The notes beneath the pieces are model-generated. The model saw nothing but the letters and a program-made list of their open reading frames with translations, did not search any database and had not been told where the DNA came from. A DNA stretch of 64,000 nt from Dyadobacter sp. Leaf189 (GTDB lineage Bacteria > Bacteroidota > Bacteroidia > Cytophagales > Spirosomataceae): contig NZ_LMPS01000009.1 in the NCBI RefSeq assembly GCF_001424405.1, positions 124,001-188,000 on the forward strand, given 5' to 3'. The stretch's first letter is position 1. Each line of letters begins with the position of its first letter. Shown one piece after another: positions 8,680 through 16,987 of the stretch. The translations under genes were made by a program, and so were the position numbers.

Positions 8680-9705
8680 ATGTCACTTCTTAAAGCCGCT
8701 ATTATCGGCGGCGGCCACATAGCCGACCAGAATCACATTCCCGCATTAAAGCGCTTATCGGACCGGGTTGAAGTTGTTTCAATTTGCAGCAGGGTTAAGG
8801 AAAAAGCCCGTGCGCTCGCCGACCAGCACCAGATTCCCTTTGCTTACGATAGTGCCGAAGAAATGTATGCAGGCGAAGGCCGGCCTGACTTTGTCGTGAT
8901 TTGTACTGCAAACAACCTGCATTATCCATTTGCCATGCAGGCACTTGAAAACGGCTGTCACGTATTTTGTGAAAAACCACCTGCATTAACCGCCGCGGAA
9001 GCTGCGCAAATGGCAGATCTTGCCCAAAGCAAAGGCAAGGTTCTCGCCTATAATCTGCAACTCCGGCAAACGCCTGAATTCGGCTTCATCCGACAAGCCA
9101 GACAGGAAGGAACATTAGGTCAGATTTACCATATCAATGCACGCTACCTGAGACGGCGCGGAATACCGGGCTGGGGCAATTTTACCAATAAATCTGTGCA
9201 GGGCGGCGGCGCTTTAATGGACCTGGGCGTACATATCCTTGATCTGGCGTTGGAGATGATGGATTATCAACTGCCAGACAGAGTGGTGGCTAACACTTAT
9301 GATTTTATCGGAAAAGCCGGCGGCAAAGGTTTGATGGGTGAATGGAATGCAGACAGCTTTGAAGTAGAAGATGCCTGTTTTGCACACTTATCATTTCCGA
9401 ACAATGCCAGCATTACTTTGTCAGCCTCATTTGCATTGAATATGGAGGCAGAAAAAGACGTGAACCTGGAAGTATTCGGCACAAAAGGAGGAGCAATGTA
9501 CAAGCCGCTTGGGCTCTTTACGGAAACGGGCGGAGAACTGGCAAACACCCACTTCCCGCACCTGGCAGAAACAGATATCCAGCTCAAAAACACGACTGCA
9601 TTCCTGGATGCCATTGACGGAAAGCCTAGCAATATCTGCAACGCCCAACAAGGAGCTATTTTACAGGAAATAGTTGGCAGGATTTATGAAAGTGCTGGGA
9701 ATTAA
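8680..9705 (+). CDS. Gfo/Idh/MocA family NAD(P)-dependent oxidoreductase
   Basis: A 341-residue two-domain dehydrogenase. The Rossmann fold starts at once (AAIIGGGHIADQNHIPAL), the family motif CEKPPALTAAEA follows near residue 100, and the C-terminal beta-sheet domain contains GGGALMDLGVHILDLALEMM with the catalytic-region His. Members oxidise or reduce sugars, inositols or glycosidic substrates; the substrate cannot be read from sequence. The frame reaches up to 8638, but the ATG at 8680 removes 14 residues that would precede the Rossmann fold and is preferred. It stands alone, 74 bases after the second M56 gene, and may be either read through or have its own promoter; no TAnnTTTG box was found in the gap. 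Confidence 0.9.
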   Translation: MSLLKAAIIGGGHIADQNHIPALKRLSDRVEVVSICSRVKEKARALADQHQIPFAYDSAEEMYAGEGRPDFVVICTANNLHYPFAMQALENGCHVFCEKPPALTAAEAAQMADLAQSKGKVLAYNLQLRQTPEFGFIRQARQEGTLGQIYHINARYLRRRGIPGWGNFTNKSVQGGGALMDLGVHILDLALEMMDYQLPDRVVANTYDFIGKAGGKGLMGEWNADSFEVEDACFAHLSFPNNASITLSASFALNMEAEKDVNLEVFGTKGGAMYKPLGLFTETGGELANTHFPHLAETDIQLKNTTAFLDAIDGKPSNICNAQQGAILQEIVGRIYESAGN

Positions 9706-9793
9706 AGGGAGGATGGAGGAAAGGGACGAAAGGGAGGAACGAAAAAGTAGATCGAAAGTAAAAAACAGAAGATGGAAGCTACAATCTTGTATT

Positions 9794-9852
9794 GTCAGTC
9801 TGAGCGGAGTCGAAGACAGCTGCAGAATGTCTTCGACTCCGCTCAGACTGAC
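9794..9852. repeat. large perfect inverted repeat (REP-like palindrome), copy 1
   Basis: Two perfectly complementary 24-base arms (9794-9817 and 9829-9852) flank an 11-base loop. The right arm contains CTTCGACTCCGCTCAG. A second, shortened copy is at 20099-20130. It sits between the convergent Gfo/Idh and exbD genes and could act as a two-way transcription stop, or be a dispersed REP-type element. Confidence 0.85.
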
Positions 9853-9879
9853 AAATCCTTTATCTATTCTCCATAATGG

Positions 9880-10272
9880 CTACTTCGCAGTAGCCATTAC
9901 CATTTTAATATCGTTCTTGGCGCCTAGTTCGAGTACGTCTACCAGGTCTTGTACTGCGAGGTTTTTGTCTACTCTTAAAACGACTGTGCGCTCTTCTACG
10001 TTGGCGAAAATGCTTTGCAATTCAGCTTCCAGCCGGTCGAATGGGATTGGTTCTTTGTCGATGAAATAGCCTTTATTTTCATCCACAGACAGTGTAATCT
10101 GCTTTTTGTACATCTGCTGCGTTGCCGATGCTTTTGGAAGCATTAGCTTGATCACGTTCGGATTTGACATCGTGGAGATGATCAAAAAGAACAGCAGCAG
10201 GAAAAACATAATATCGTTGAGCGAGTGTGTGAACACCTCGGGGGCAAACCGGCTCTTGCGACGTATTTTCAT
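9880..10272 (-). CDS. exbD: ExbD/TolR family biopolymer transport protein
   Basis: A 130-residue inner-membrane protein with a basic N-terminus (MKIRRKSRF), one transmembrane helix (about 17-35, DIMFFLLLFFLIISTM, containing the conserved membrane Asp) and a periplasmic domain with the typical strand pattern ending in VLRVDKNLAVQDLVDVLELG. With ExbB it forms the proton-driven motor that energises TonB. It follows the exbB gene by 15 bases on the same strand. No tonB is adjacent, as is common in this phylum, where several TonB proteins are scattered; the TonB_C domains at 5-8.6 kb are fused to proteases and are unlikely to be the partner. Confidence 0.93.
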   Translation of the reverse strand: MKIRRKSRFAPEVFTHSLNDIMFFLLLFFLIISTMSNPNVIKLMLPKASATQQMYKKQITLSVDENKGYFIDKEPIPFDRLEAELQSIFANVEERTVVLRVDKNLAVQDLVDVLELGAKNDIKMVMATAK

Positions 10273-10287
10273 AAATAAATTGTCTTT

Positions 10288-10968
10288 TTACTTCGCAGCC
10301 ACCGGCTTTTGTAATACATCCAGAAAATCAGAAGCCGCCATTTGCAAACGCAATGCAAACCCGTCGATTTTCATGTTCAGCAAGTGGTAACCCGCATAGG
10401 CGATCAAACCAATGATCAGACCTGAGCCGGACGTAATCATTTTTTCATACATACCCCCAGCGATTGTGCTGATATTGAAGTCGTTTGAAATGGATATATC
10501 GTAGAAAATCCGGATAATACCAGAGATCGTACCCACAAATCCAAGCATAGGCGCAATACCGGCAATTACACCGAGGTAAGGCAAATTCCCTTCCATGCGC
10601 TGGATTTCGATCTGACTTGCGTTTTCGATGGTGGTTTCAATATCCTTAATCGGATAACCAATGCGGCCAATCGCTCTTTCCAGAATGCGCCCGGCAGCAT
10701 TGCGCTGGTTACGGCAAAGTGACTCGGCAGATTTAAGGTTTCCCTGCTGAATAAAATCTTTTACATTATCAACAAACTGATGCTCGATCTTTCCGTTCGC
10801 ATTAATTCCTAAGAAGCGTTCGATAATCAAAAAAAGAGTTGCCAGGAAAAGCAATCCAAGCGGTAACATAACCCAACCCCCTTTTGCGAGAAGATCTATA
10901 ATGGAAAGTCCCTGGTCAGCAACAGGCGCGGCTACCGTAGAGTCAGTAAGTGCTTGCAGAAGCATCAT
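10288..10968 (-). CDS. exbB: MotA/TolQ/ExbB proton channel family protein
   Basis: A 226-residue protein with three transmembrane helices: one near the N-terminus (about 30-50, GGWVMLPLGLLFLATLFLII) and two in the C-terminal half (LPYLGVIAGIAPMLGFVGTISG and the segment around GSGLIIGLIAYAGYHLL). The pattern of a small N-terminal part, a large cytoplasmic loop and the GTISGII motif is that of ExbB. It is first of the exbB-exbD operon. The 5' region (10969-11080, read on the minus strand) contains a CAAATATA sequence at 11072-11079, the complement of a TAnnTTTG box, which could place the start near 11065; no good -33 partner was found. Confidence 0.93.
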   Translation of the reverse strand: MMLLQALTDSTVAAPVADQGLSIIDLLAKGGWVMLPLGLLFLATLFLIIERFLGINANGKIEHQFVDNVKDFIQQGNLKSAESLCRNQRNAAGRILERAIGRIGYPIKDIETTIENASQIEIQRMEGNLPYLGVIAGIAPMLGFVGTISGIIRIFYDISISNDFNISTIAGGMYEKMITSGSGLIIGLIAYAGYHLLNMKIDGFALRLQMAASDFLDVLQKPVAAK

Positions 10969-11239
10969 ATTAAATATAATAGTGAAAGTTTAAGCGAATG
11001 GAACAGAGGTCAATCCTGGAAAAATGACTTTGAACATAAACGGAGGCAGGCCTCCCATATTGTTTAAAGGGCAAATATAGAAAAATTACTCTATGGGAAC
11101 AGTAATGCACATTTTTAGGTAGATACATAAAAGATAAATGAGGCAATTGCACGAAAACAAAACCTCATTTCGCATAAATACCGCCTATTTTCTGTTATAT
11201 TCTTCAGGTAAATACCTTCGTTCTGTTTCCCGATAGTTT

Positions 11240-12052
11240 ATGAAAAAATACTCCTCAGTATCTGTCGCCATTACTTTCCTTGCACTGGCGCTTTTTCAAC
11301 TTTCCTGCTCTAACGATGATGAACCGACTGTCGAATCAGGCAGTATGCTCGTGCATTTCGACAATATGGTCGGCAATGAAGACCTGGTTTTAAACAGCGG
11401 CAATTACATCAATGTGGCCGGAGAAGACTTCACTGTGACGCGGCTAAATTATTATGTATCAAACATCAGGCTCACCAAAGCCGACGGCAGCAGCTTTACG
11501 GTACCGAAAGATTCGAGCTACTTTTTGATCCGTGAAGGAAATGTACCCTCGCAAACCGTCAGGATCAACGATATCCCGGTGGGCAATTACACCGGAATAG
11601 AATACGTAATTGGGGTAGACAGCCTAAAAAGTATCGACGAGCCTGAGAACAGAAAAGGGATTCTGGATATATATACCGGCCCGACCAATGAAGAAACAAT
11701 GTACTGGAACTGGAACCCGGGTTATATTTTCCTGAAATTCGAAGGGAAATCAGAGGTGTCGACCACAGCTAATGGAAAATACGAGTACCACATTGGTGGT
11801 TTCGGCGGCCGAACCGAGAAGACGCTTAATAATATCAAAACTGTTAAACTGAGTTTTGGAAATCAAACGGCAGCTGTGTCAACCACTACGTCGCCGCAGG
11901 TCTACATTAAAGCGGATATCCTCAAAATCTTTGGTGGACCGACGCAATTGAGCATTGCGAAAAACCCGGGTGTGATGTTCATGCCTTTCTCGGCAAATAT
12001 CGCGGCTAACTATGCAAATATGTTTAGTGTAAAGGAAGTGCAAGCCAACTGA
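11240..12052 (+). CDS. MbnP-family copper-binding lipoprotein
   Basis: A 270-residue lipoprotein; the signal peptide ends in a lipobox with Cys23 (LFQLSCSND). The body matches the MbnP family: beta-rich, with FTVTRLNYYVSNIRL near residue 75 and the hallmark Trp-rich segment MYWNWNPGYIFLKFEG in the middle. In methanotrophs MbnP binds copper after a Trp of this region is oxidised to kynurenine by the diheme enzyme MbnH. Here an MbnH-like diheme cytochrome follows after 20 bases, so the same post-translational oxidation is likely. No methanobactin genes are seen, so a general role in copper handling at the cell surface or periplasm is inferred. Confidence 0.85.
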   Translation: MKKYSSVSVAITFLALALFQLSCSNDDEPTVESGSMLVHFDNMVGNEDLVLNSGNYINVAGEDFTVTRLNYYVSNIRLTKADGSSFTVPKDSSYFLIREGNVPSQTVRINDIPVGNYTGIEYVIGVDSLKSIDEPENRKGILDIYTGPTNEETMYWNWNPGYIFLKFEGKSEVSTTANGKYEYHIGGFGGRTEKTLNNIKTVKLSFGNQTAAVSTTTSPQVYIKADILKIFGGPTQLSIAKNPGVMFMPFSANIAANYANMFSVKEVQAN

Positions 12053-12072
12053 TTACAAGTCAGTAGTCTGGT

Positions 12073-13194
12073 ATGAAAAACGTTTTCAAATTTTTGGTAA
12101 TGCTCGCCTGGCTTGCGCTGGTCGCATTTTCTTGTGGAAAGGAAACCGAAAATCCGAAGCCTGAGCCTGAGCCAACGGGTCCTAAATCCGTACAATTTAA
12201 AAAGCCCTCGTATTTTCCGGAGCCTGTTTACGATCTGTCGAAAAATCCATTGACAGAAGAAGGAATCGAGCTGGGCCGGTTTCTGTTTTACGACGGTATT
12301 TTGTCACGAACAGATAAAATCGGATGCGGAACCTGCCACCAGCAGCAGGCTGCCTTCACCCACCATGGCCATGATCTCAGCCACGGCGTCGACGATCTGA
12401 TCGGCACGCGGAATTCACCCTCGGTACAGAATATGGCCTGGAGTACCTCATTTTTCTGGGACGGCGGCGTGCATGCTATGGACGAAGTTCCCCCGGTACC
12501 TATTCAAAATGAAGTAGAAATGGGCGAACGTACCGGCAATGTGATTGACAAGCTTAAAAAAACGCCGGTAGCAGGTGCAGCCAAGCAGGTTGATTATCCC
12601 AAAATGTTTAAAGCAGCTTTTGGAACAGAAGAAATCACGGCGGATAAGATGATGAAAGCATTGTCGCAGTTTATGATGACGATGGTATCAGCTACCTCGC
12701 GCTACGACTATTATTTACAAGGCGACGCTTCTGCATTGAATGCACAGGAAAAGGAAGGATTGTCTGTTTTCAAACAAAAATGCAGTTCCTGTCACGCTAC
12801 GGAGCTTTTCACCGATCATAGTTTCAGAAACAACGGACTGCCACCCAACCGGATCAACGATCAGGGCAGGTACGCGATCACTTTAAATGAAAATGACAGG
12901 TTAAAATTCAAAGTACCCAGCCTGCGCAACATCGGGCTGACTGCCCCGTACATGCACGATGGTCGTTTTAATACATTGGAGGAGGTTTTAAACCATTATG
13001 CCAACGACAATGTAAAATCCAGCATCCACGAATCGGTTACCCTTGATCCGCTTCTGAAAACCGGCGCAAAGCCAGGCATACAACTTAATGCAGCTGAAAA
13101 GCAGTCCATCATCGCCTTTTTGCGGACATTAAATGACCAGCAGTTCATCAGTGACAAACGCTTTTCAGATCCGGGTGTCGGGACATCGTTTTAG
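12073..13194 (+). CDS. MbnH-like diheme cytochrome c peroxidase family protein
   Basis: A 373-residue lipoprotein (lipobox FSCGK at about residue 21). Two c-type heme motifs are present: CGTCH near residue 93 and CSSCH near 239, in the spacing of bacterial diheme cytochrome c peroxidases. The segment PSLRNIGLTAPYMHDGRF after the second heme is the family's conserved block. MauG and MbnH belong to this group and oxidise aromatic residues of partner proteins instead of acting as simple peroxidases. Its position directly behind an MbnP gene makes MbnH the better call. It is secreted and would need the cytochrome c maturation system, which is not encoded here. Confidence 0.88.
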   Translation: MKNVFKFLVMLAWLALVAFSCGKETENPKPEPEPTGPKSVQFKKPSYFPEPVYDLSKNPLTEEGIELGRFLFYDGILSRTDKIGCGTCHQQQAAFTHHGHDLSHGVDDLIGTRNSPSVQNMAWSTSFFWDGGVHAMDEVPPVPIQNEVEMGERTGNVIDKLKKTPVAGAAKQVDYPKMFKAAFGTEEITADKMMKALSQFMMTMVSATSRYDYYLQGDASALNAQEKEGLSVFKQKCSSCHATELFTDHSFRNNGLPPNRINDQGRYAITLNENDRLKFKVPSLRNIGLTAPYMHDGRFNTLEEVLNHYANDNVKSSIHESVTLDPLLKTGAKPGIQLNAAEKQSIIAFLRTLNDQQFISDKRFSDPGVGTSF

Positions 13195-13237
13195 GCTATC
13201 GGCTTTCGGCGATGAGCTTTCGGCGTTTAGCTTTGGT
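13194..13237. repeat. CGGCTTTCGGC-type short repeat
   Basis: A low-complexity stretch just after the diheme cytochrome stop repeats the unit GCTTTCGGC with small changes (GGCTATCGGC, GCTTTCGGCGATGA, GCTTTCGGCGTTTA). The same unit recurs at 52337-52431 and, inverted, at 52505-52535, so it is a dispersed element, not a local accident. Confidence 0.7.
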
Positions 13238-13377
13238 GCTTACTTTTTAACTTTTAATATTAAAAGTTATACTTTATCCACTGACTAAGGTCATGATTAA
13301 ACATTCATTAAAATCAAGGAAAATTGCGATGCGCATTGTTTCTTTGCAGAGAATTCAAAAAAGCAGGTAAGTAAAAT

Positions 13378-13713
13378 ATGCAAAGCGGAGAAAAAAATGC
13401 ACAGCCCTGGTTGGGCAAAATGCAGGAAAGATGGGGTTTGGAAACAACCAGGCAAGTTCTGATCGTACTGGCTGTTTTTAGCTTGGCTGGTTCTTCGGTG
13501 GTGTGGTTCAGAAAAGGACTTTTTTACCTCCTTGGCTACGACGACCTTACTCCGATGTGGCTTAAAACCATCACCTACATCATTTTTATATTCCCGATGT
13601 ACCAGACGCTGTTGCTGGCTTACGGGTTTCTGCTGGGTCAGTTTTCGTTTTTCTGGGAAAAAGAAAAGAAAATGTTCCGCTGGGTTGCAGCCAAGTTTAA
13701 AGGCAACAAATAA
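13378..13713 (+). CDS. small membrane protein, DUF6787-like
   Basis: A 111-residue protein with a soluble N-terminal 20 residues, two or three transmembrane helices (about 27-47, 62-80 and a third amphipathic one around LLLAYGFLLGQFSFF) and a basic C-terminus (KEKKMFRWVAAKFKGNK). The start WLGKMQERWGL followed by a hydrophobic helix and the GQFSFFWE...KK ending resemble the DUF6787 family of Bacteroidota; the assignment is from memory and moderate. The function is unknown. It forms its own unit: a repeat-bearing gap lies upstream and a strong hairpin downstream. Confidence 0.7.
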   Translation: MQSGEKNAQPWLGKMQERWGLETTRQVLIVLAVFSLAGSSVVWFRKGLFYLLGYDDLTPMWLKTITYIIFIFPMYQTLLLAYGFLLGQFSFFWEKEKKMFRWVAAKFKGNK

Positions 13714-13741
13714 ATCAAAGATATATCCCGCATTGATTTTC

Positions 13742-13774
13742 AAGGAGTACAGGATTCCCTTTCCTGTACTCCTT
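13742..13774 (+). terminator. hairpin terminator between the DUF6787-like gene and ffh
   Basis: Perfect 13-base arms (AAGGAGTACAGGA and TCCTGTACTCCTT) enclose a 7-base loop, and the hairpin is followed by a T-rich stretch TATTTTATTTAT. It ends the transcript of the small membrane protein. Confidence 0.8.
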
Positions 13775-13784
13775 ATTTTATTTA

Positions 13785-13792
13785 TACATTTG
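13785..13792 (+). promoter_or_regulatory. -7 box of the ffh promoter
   Basis: TACATTTG matches TAnnTTTG exactly and lies 41 bases before the ffh ATG, directly after the upstream terminator. A weak -33 partner (CCTG at 13763-13766) lies 18 bases upstream inside the hairpin. Confidence 0.55.
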
Positions 13793-13833
13793 TGATTATT
13801 TCAATTCAGATCCAGAATAATATTTTATAATCC

Positions 13834-15156
13834 ATGTTTGAGAACTTACAGGATAAGCTAAACAATGCCTTTCGCACACTAAAAGGAAAGGACAGGATAT
13901 CCGACATAAATGTTGCCGCAACTACCAAGGAAGTACGTAAAGCATTGGTCGACGCCGATGTAAACTTCAAGGTTGCAAAAGAAATTACAGACCGGATCCG
14001 CGACAAGGCGCTTGACAGGAAGATATTGATCTCTGTTGAGCCGGGACAAATGTTCGTCAAAATCGTGCAGGAAGAGCTGACCGAATTGATGGGCGGCCAG
14101 GCAGAGGCGATCAATATCAAAGGAGATCCTGCCGTGATCCTGATCGCAGGTTTGCAGGGTTCGGGTAAAACGACATTCTCTGGTAAGCTCGCTGCATTGT
14201 TGAAAAAACAGGGACGCCAGGTATTGTTAACCGCTTGCGACGTGTACCGTCCGGCTGCGATAGACCAGCTGAAAGTGCTCGGCGAGCAGGTTGGAGTCGA
14301 AGTGTATTCGGAGCCTGAGAACAAGAATGCAGTGAACATCGCGCAAAACGCCGTGGCTCACGCGAGAAAAATCGGAAAGAAAATCGTGATCGTGGATACT
14401 GCGGGCCGTTTGGCTGTAGATGAAGTGATGATGAAAGAGGTGGAAGATATCAAATCTGCGGTGCGCCCCTCCGAAATCCTTTTCGTTGTGGATTCCATGA
14501 CCGGACAGGATGCGGTAAATACAGCCAAAACATTTAATGAAAGACTTGATTTCGACGGGGTTGTTTTAACAAAACTCGACGGTGACGCACGTGGTGGAGC
14601 GGCGCTTTCTATCCGTCAGATTGTCGACAAGCCGATCAAATACATCAGTACCGGCGAAAAAATGGAAGCCCTCGACTCCTTCTATCCAGACAGGATGGCG
14701 AGCAGGATCCTGGGTATGGGTGACGTAATCTCCCTTGTTGAGCGCGCGCAGCAGGCTTTTGACGAAGACGAAGCGAAGCGTATCAATGCCAAAATGCGTC
14801 AGAATAAGTTTGACTTTGACGATTTCCTTGGCCAGTTACAGCAGATCAAGAAAATGGGTAATGTCAAAGACCTGATCGGCATGATCCCGGGAATGGGAAG
14901 CGCAATGAAAGATCTCGATATCAGCAATGAATCGTTCAAACCTATCGAGGCGATCATTCAATCAATGACCAAAAAGGAGCGGGAAAATCCGGATATGATC
15001 GACGGCAGCCGCAAAAAGAGAATTGCGGCGGGTAGCGGAACTACTATTTTGCAGGTCAACAACCTGATCAAGCAATTTGATGAAATGCGCAGAATGATGA
15101 AGAAAATGAACACGATGCAGGCAGCTGGAAAGCTGGGTAAAGCAATGCGCCGCTAG
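13834..15156 (+). CDS. ffh: signal recognition particle protein Ffh
   Basis: A 440-residue SRP54 GTPase. The N domain (1-90) is followed by the G domain with P-loop GLQGSGKTTFSGKL near 108, DVYRPAAIDQL, DTAGRL and TKLDGDARGG, and by the Met-rich M domain (about 300-440), which ends with MRRMMKKMNTMQAAGKLGK. With 4.5S RNA it binds signal sequences on the ribosome and hands the complex to FtsY. Length and all motifs are complete. The gene has its own promoter-like box and is followed after 2 bases by an unrelated secreted protein. Confidence 0.98.
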   Translation: MFENLQDKLNNAFRTLKGKDRISDINVAATTKEVRKALVDADVNFKVAKEITDRIRDKALDRKILISVEPGQMFVKIVQEELTELMGGQAEAINIKGDPAVILIAGLQGSGKTTFSGKLAALLKKQGRQVLLTACDVYRPAAIDQLKVLGEQVGVEVYSEPENKNAVNIAQNAVAHARKIGKKIVIVDTAGRLAVDEVMMKEVEDIKSAVRPSEILFVVDSMTGQDAVNTAKTFNERLDFDGVVLTKLDGDARGGAALSIRQIVDKPIKYISTGEKMEALDSFYPDRMASRILGMGDVISLVERAQQAFDEDEAKRINAKMRQNKFDFDDFLGQLQQIKKMGNVKDLIGMIPGMGSAMKDLDISNESFKPIEAIIQSMTKKERENPDMIDGSRKKRIAAGSGTTILQVNNLIKQFDEMRRMMKKMNTMQAAGKLGKAMRR

Positions 15157-15158
15157 TA

Positions 15159-15659
15159 ATGAAAAAACTGCTCTGCCTCTTCATTTTTATTTTTACATTA
15201 AGTACGGGAACGTTGCAAGCACAGGCTTCGGTGGGTTATTACCCGTGGAGCAGCCTGCTTTCCATCAGTACCAATTCACGGAAAGCCATTTGGCTCGATA
15301 CACGGTTTCAAACCAACTCACTATTTAGTAGTTTGAGCGTGGATCTGCTTCCGATGATCAACCTGAAAAGAGGCGAAGTGGTACAATGGTACATTGGCGG
15401 CGGACTTCGCCTGAATCCGCTTTACCGCATTGCAGACGCGGACGCAGATTTGATCACCATCGACGGATATTCGCTTAATGTAGGTGTACGGATTTCACCT
15501 TTACCTCAAAACCGGAACATTCAGCTCGCTCTCGAACTGAACCCGTATGTAAAAGATGAATTTGACAGCGGGGTATTGAAAAGCCACTTTGGGTTGGTTT
15601 ATGTTTTTGGTAAAAAGAAAAAGACAGAGACGGTACCTGAACAGCCCGTCAATCCCTGA
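15159..15659 (+). CDS. secreted hypothetical protein, probable small outer-membrane protein
   Basis: A 166-residue protein of unknown function. A classical signal peptide (MKKLLCLFIFIFTLSTGTLQ, cleavage after AQA) is followed by alternating polar and hydrophobic stretches with many aromatic residues (VGYYPWSSLL, WYIGGGLRLNPLY, HFGLVYVFG), which suggests a small beta-barrel. The C-terminus is charged (KKKKTETVPEQPVNP) and so lacks the terminal aromatic residue of typical barrels. It begins 2 bases after the ffh stop and is followed by a terminator, so it is co-transcribed with ffh; no functional link is evident. Confidence 0.75.
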   Translation: MKKLLCLFIFIFTLSTGTLQAQASVGYYPWSSLLSISTNSRKAIWLDTRFQTNSLFSSLSVDLLPMINLKRGEVVQWYIGGGLRLNPLYRIADADADLITIDGYSLNVGVRISPLPQNRNIQLALELNPYVKDEFDSGVLKSHFGLVYVFGKKKKTETVPEQPVNP

Positions 15660-15683
15660 CATTTAATAATTTCTTAGTACCTG

Positions 15684-15737
15684 AATGCTCTCAAATCCGG
15701 CAAAATCACCGTTAATTTGAGAGCATTTTTATTTTAT
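15684..15737 (+). terminator. terminator after the ffh operon
   Basis: Perfect 13-base arms (AATGCTCTCAAAT and ATTTGAGAGCATT) enclose an 18-base loop and are followed by TTTATTTTAT. The hairpin ends 6 bases before the next gene's start codon. Confidence 0.8.
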
Positions 15738-15742
15738 CACGA

Positions 15743-16984
15743 ATGAAATTCCTACGGTTAATCCTCCTGAGCTGCGTGCTGCTGACTTGTCAAAACGAAA
15801 GTATTCTCGCGCAAACAAAAATCAAAAAGACACTTTTTGTGATCGTTGACGGAATTTCAAGTGACAGTAAAGAGAAAATCCCCACACCTAACCTCGACGC
15901 AGTCGCAAAAACGGGCGGTTATACCCGCGCACACGTCGGCGGCGACAAAGGTACTTACTCAGAAACACCTACAATCTCTGCTGTGGGTTACAACAGCCTT
16001 CTGACCGGCACCTGGTTTAACAAGCACAATGTACCTGATAACGATATTAAAGATCCGAATTACCACTACTGGACTCTTTTCCGCTTTCTGGAAAGTCAGT
16101 ACCCTTACAAAAAGACCGCCATTTTCTCAACCTGGCTTGATAACCGCACCAAGCTGGTAGGTGAAGGTTTGGAGCAGACCAACAAATTACAGCTCGACTA
16201 TTCCTTCGATGGCTTCGAGCTGGATACCATCCATTTCCCGCACGACAAGCAGGCAGAGTACATTCACAAAATCGATGAGAAAGTAGTTGACGATGCTGCG
16301 GCTTACATTTACAACAACGGACCCGATATGTCGTGGGTATATCTTGAATATACTGATGATATGGGCCATCGTTTTGGCGACAGTGACCAGTTTCACAAGG
16401 CCATTCACATGATGGACGATCAAATGGGTCGGCTTTGGAAATCGATCCAGTATCGTGAAAAAACCTTTAATGAAGATTGGCTGCTCGTTGTTACCACCGA
16501 CCACGGGCGCGACGCCAAAACAGGTAAGGGACATGGTGGGCAGTCGGACAGGGAACGGGGAACCTGGATTGTGACCAATGCGAAAAATCTGAATGCAAAC
16601 TTCAAAAACAACCCTGGTATCGTGGATATCATGCCAACAGTAGCGCGCCACATGGATATAAATATTCCAAAAGACCAGGCATTTGAGGTAGACGGAACTG
16701 CATTCACGGGCAAATTGTCGGTAACAAGCCCCGTTGTGAAAAAGGAGGAAGGTAAGCTGCTGGTTTCCTGGCAGGCAATGGAGAAGGACGGAAATGTGAA
16801 AGTGTGGCTGACAACTACCAACAACTTTGCCAAAGGCTCGCGCGATCTTTACCACCTGGCGGCCGAGGTACCTGTTACAAATGGAAAAGCCGAAATAGAT
16901 ATCAGTAAATATCCATCCGGCTTTTTCAAAGTGGTGTTAGAAGCTAAATATAACAGCGTTAACCGCTGGGTTGTCGAAAAGTAG
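15743..16984 (+). CDS. secreted alkaline phosphatase/nucleotide pyrophosphatase superfamily protein
   Basis: A 413-residue exported hydrolase. The N-terminus has a signal sequence with a possible lipobox (VLLTCQN) or ordinary cleavage after ILAQ. The fold starts with LFVIVDGISSD (first metal Asp), PTPNLDAVAKTGG and the nucleophile region ETPTISAVGYNSLLTGTW, then DDMGHRFGD and TTDHGRDAKTGKGHGG, the metal-binding blocks of the type I phosphodiesterase/nucleotide pyrophosphatase branch. The last 80 residues form a beta-rich add-on domain. It probably removes phosphate or nucleotide groups from extracellular esters; substrate unknown. It lies between two terminator-like or convergent boundaries and is monocistronic. 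Confidence 0.85.
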   Translation: MKFLRLILLSCVLLTCQNESILAQTKIKKTLFVIVDGISSDSKEKIPTPNLDAVAKTGGYTRAHVGGDKGTYSETPTISAVGYNSLLTGTWFNKHNVPDNDIKDPNYHYWTLFRFLESQYPYKKTAIFSTWLDNRTKLVGEGLEQTNKLQLDYSFDGFELDTIHFPHDKQAEYIHKIDEKVVDDAAAYIYNNGPDMSWVYLEYTDDMGHRFGDSDQFHKAIHMMDDQMGRLWKSIQYREKTFNEDWLLVVTTDHGRDAKTGKGHGGQSDRERGTWIVTNAKNLNANFKNNPGIVDIMPTVARHMDINIPKDQAFEVDGTAFTGKLSVTSPVVKKEEGKLLVSWQAMEKDGNVKVWLTTTNNFAKGSRDLYHLAAEVPVTNGKAEIDISKYPSGFFKVVLEAKYNSVNRWVVEK

Positions 16985-16987
16985 CGA

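Noticed and set aside
9674-10069. 131-residue frame crossing the inverted repeat and the end of exbD
   Set aside because: It is translated from low-complexity and palindromic DNA and overlaps exbD antisense.
13194-13237. CRISPR-like array
   Set aside because: The units are short and lack regular spacers; they are simple degenerate repeats.
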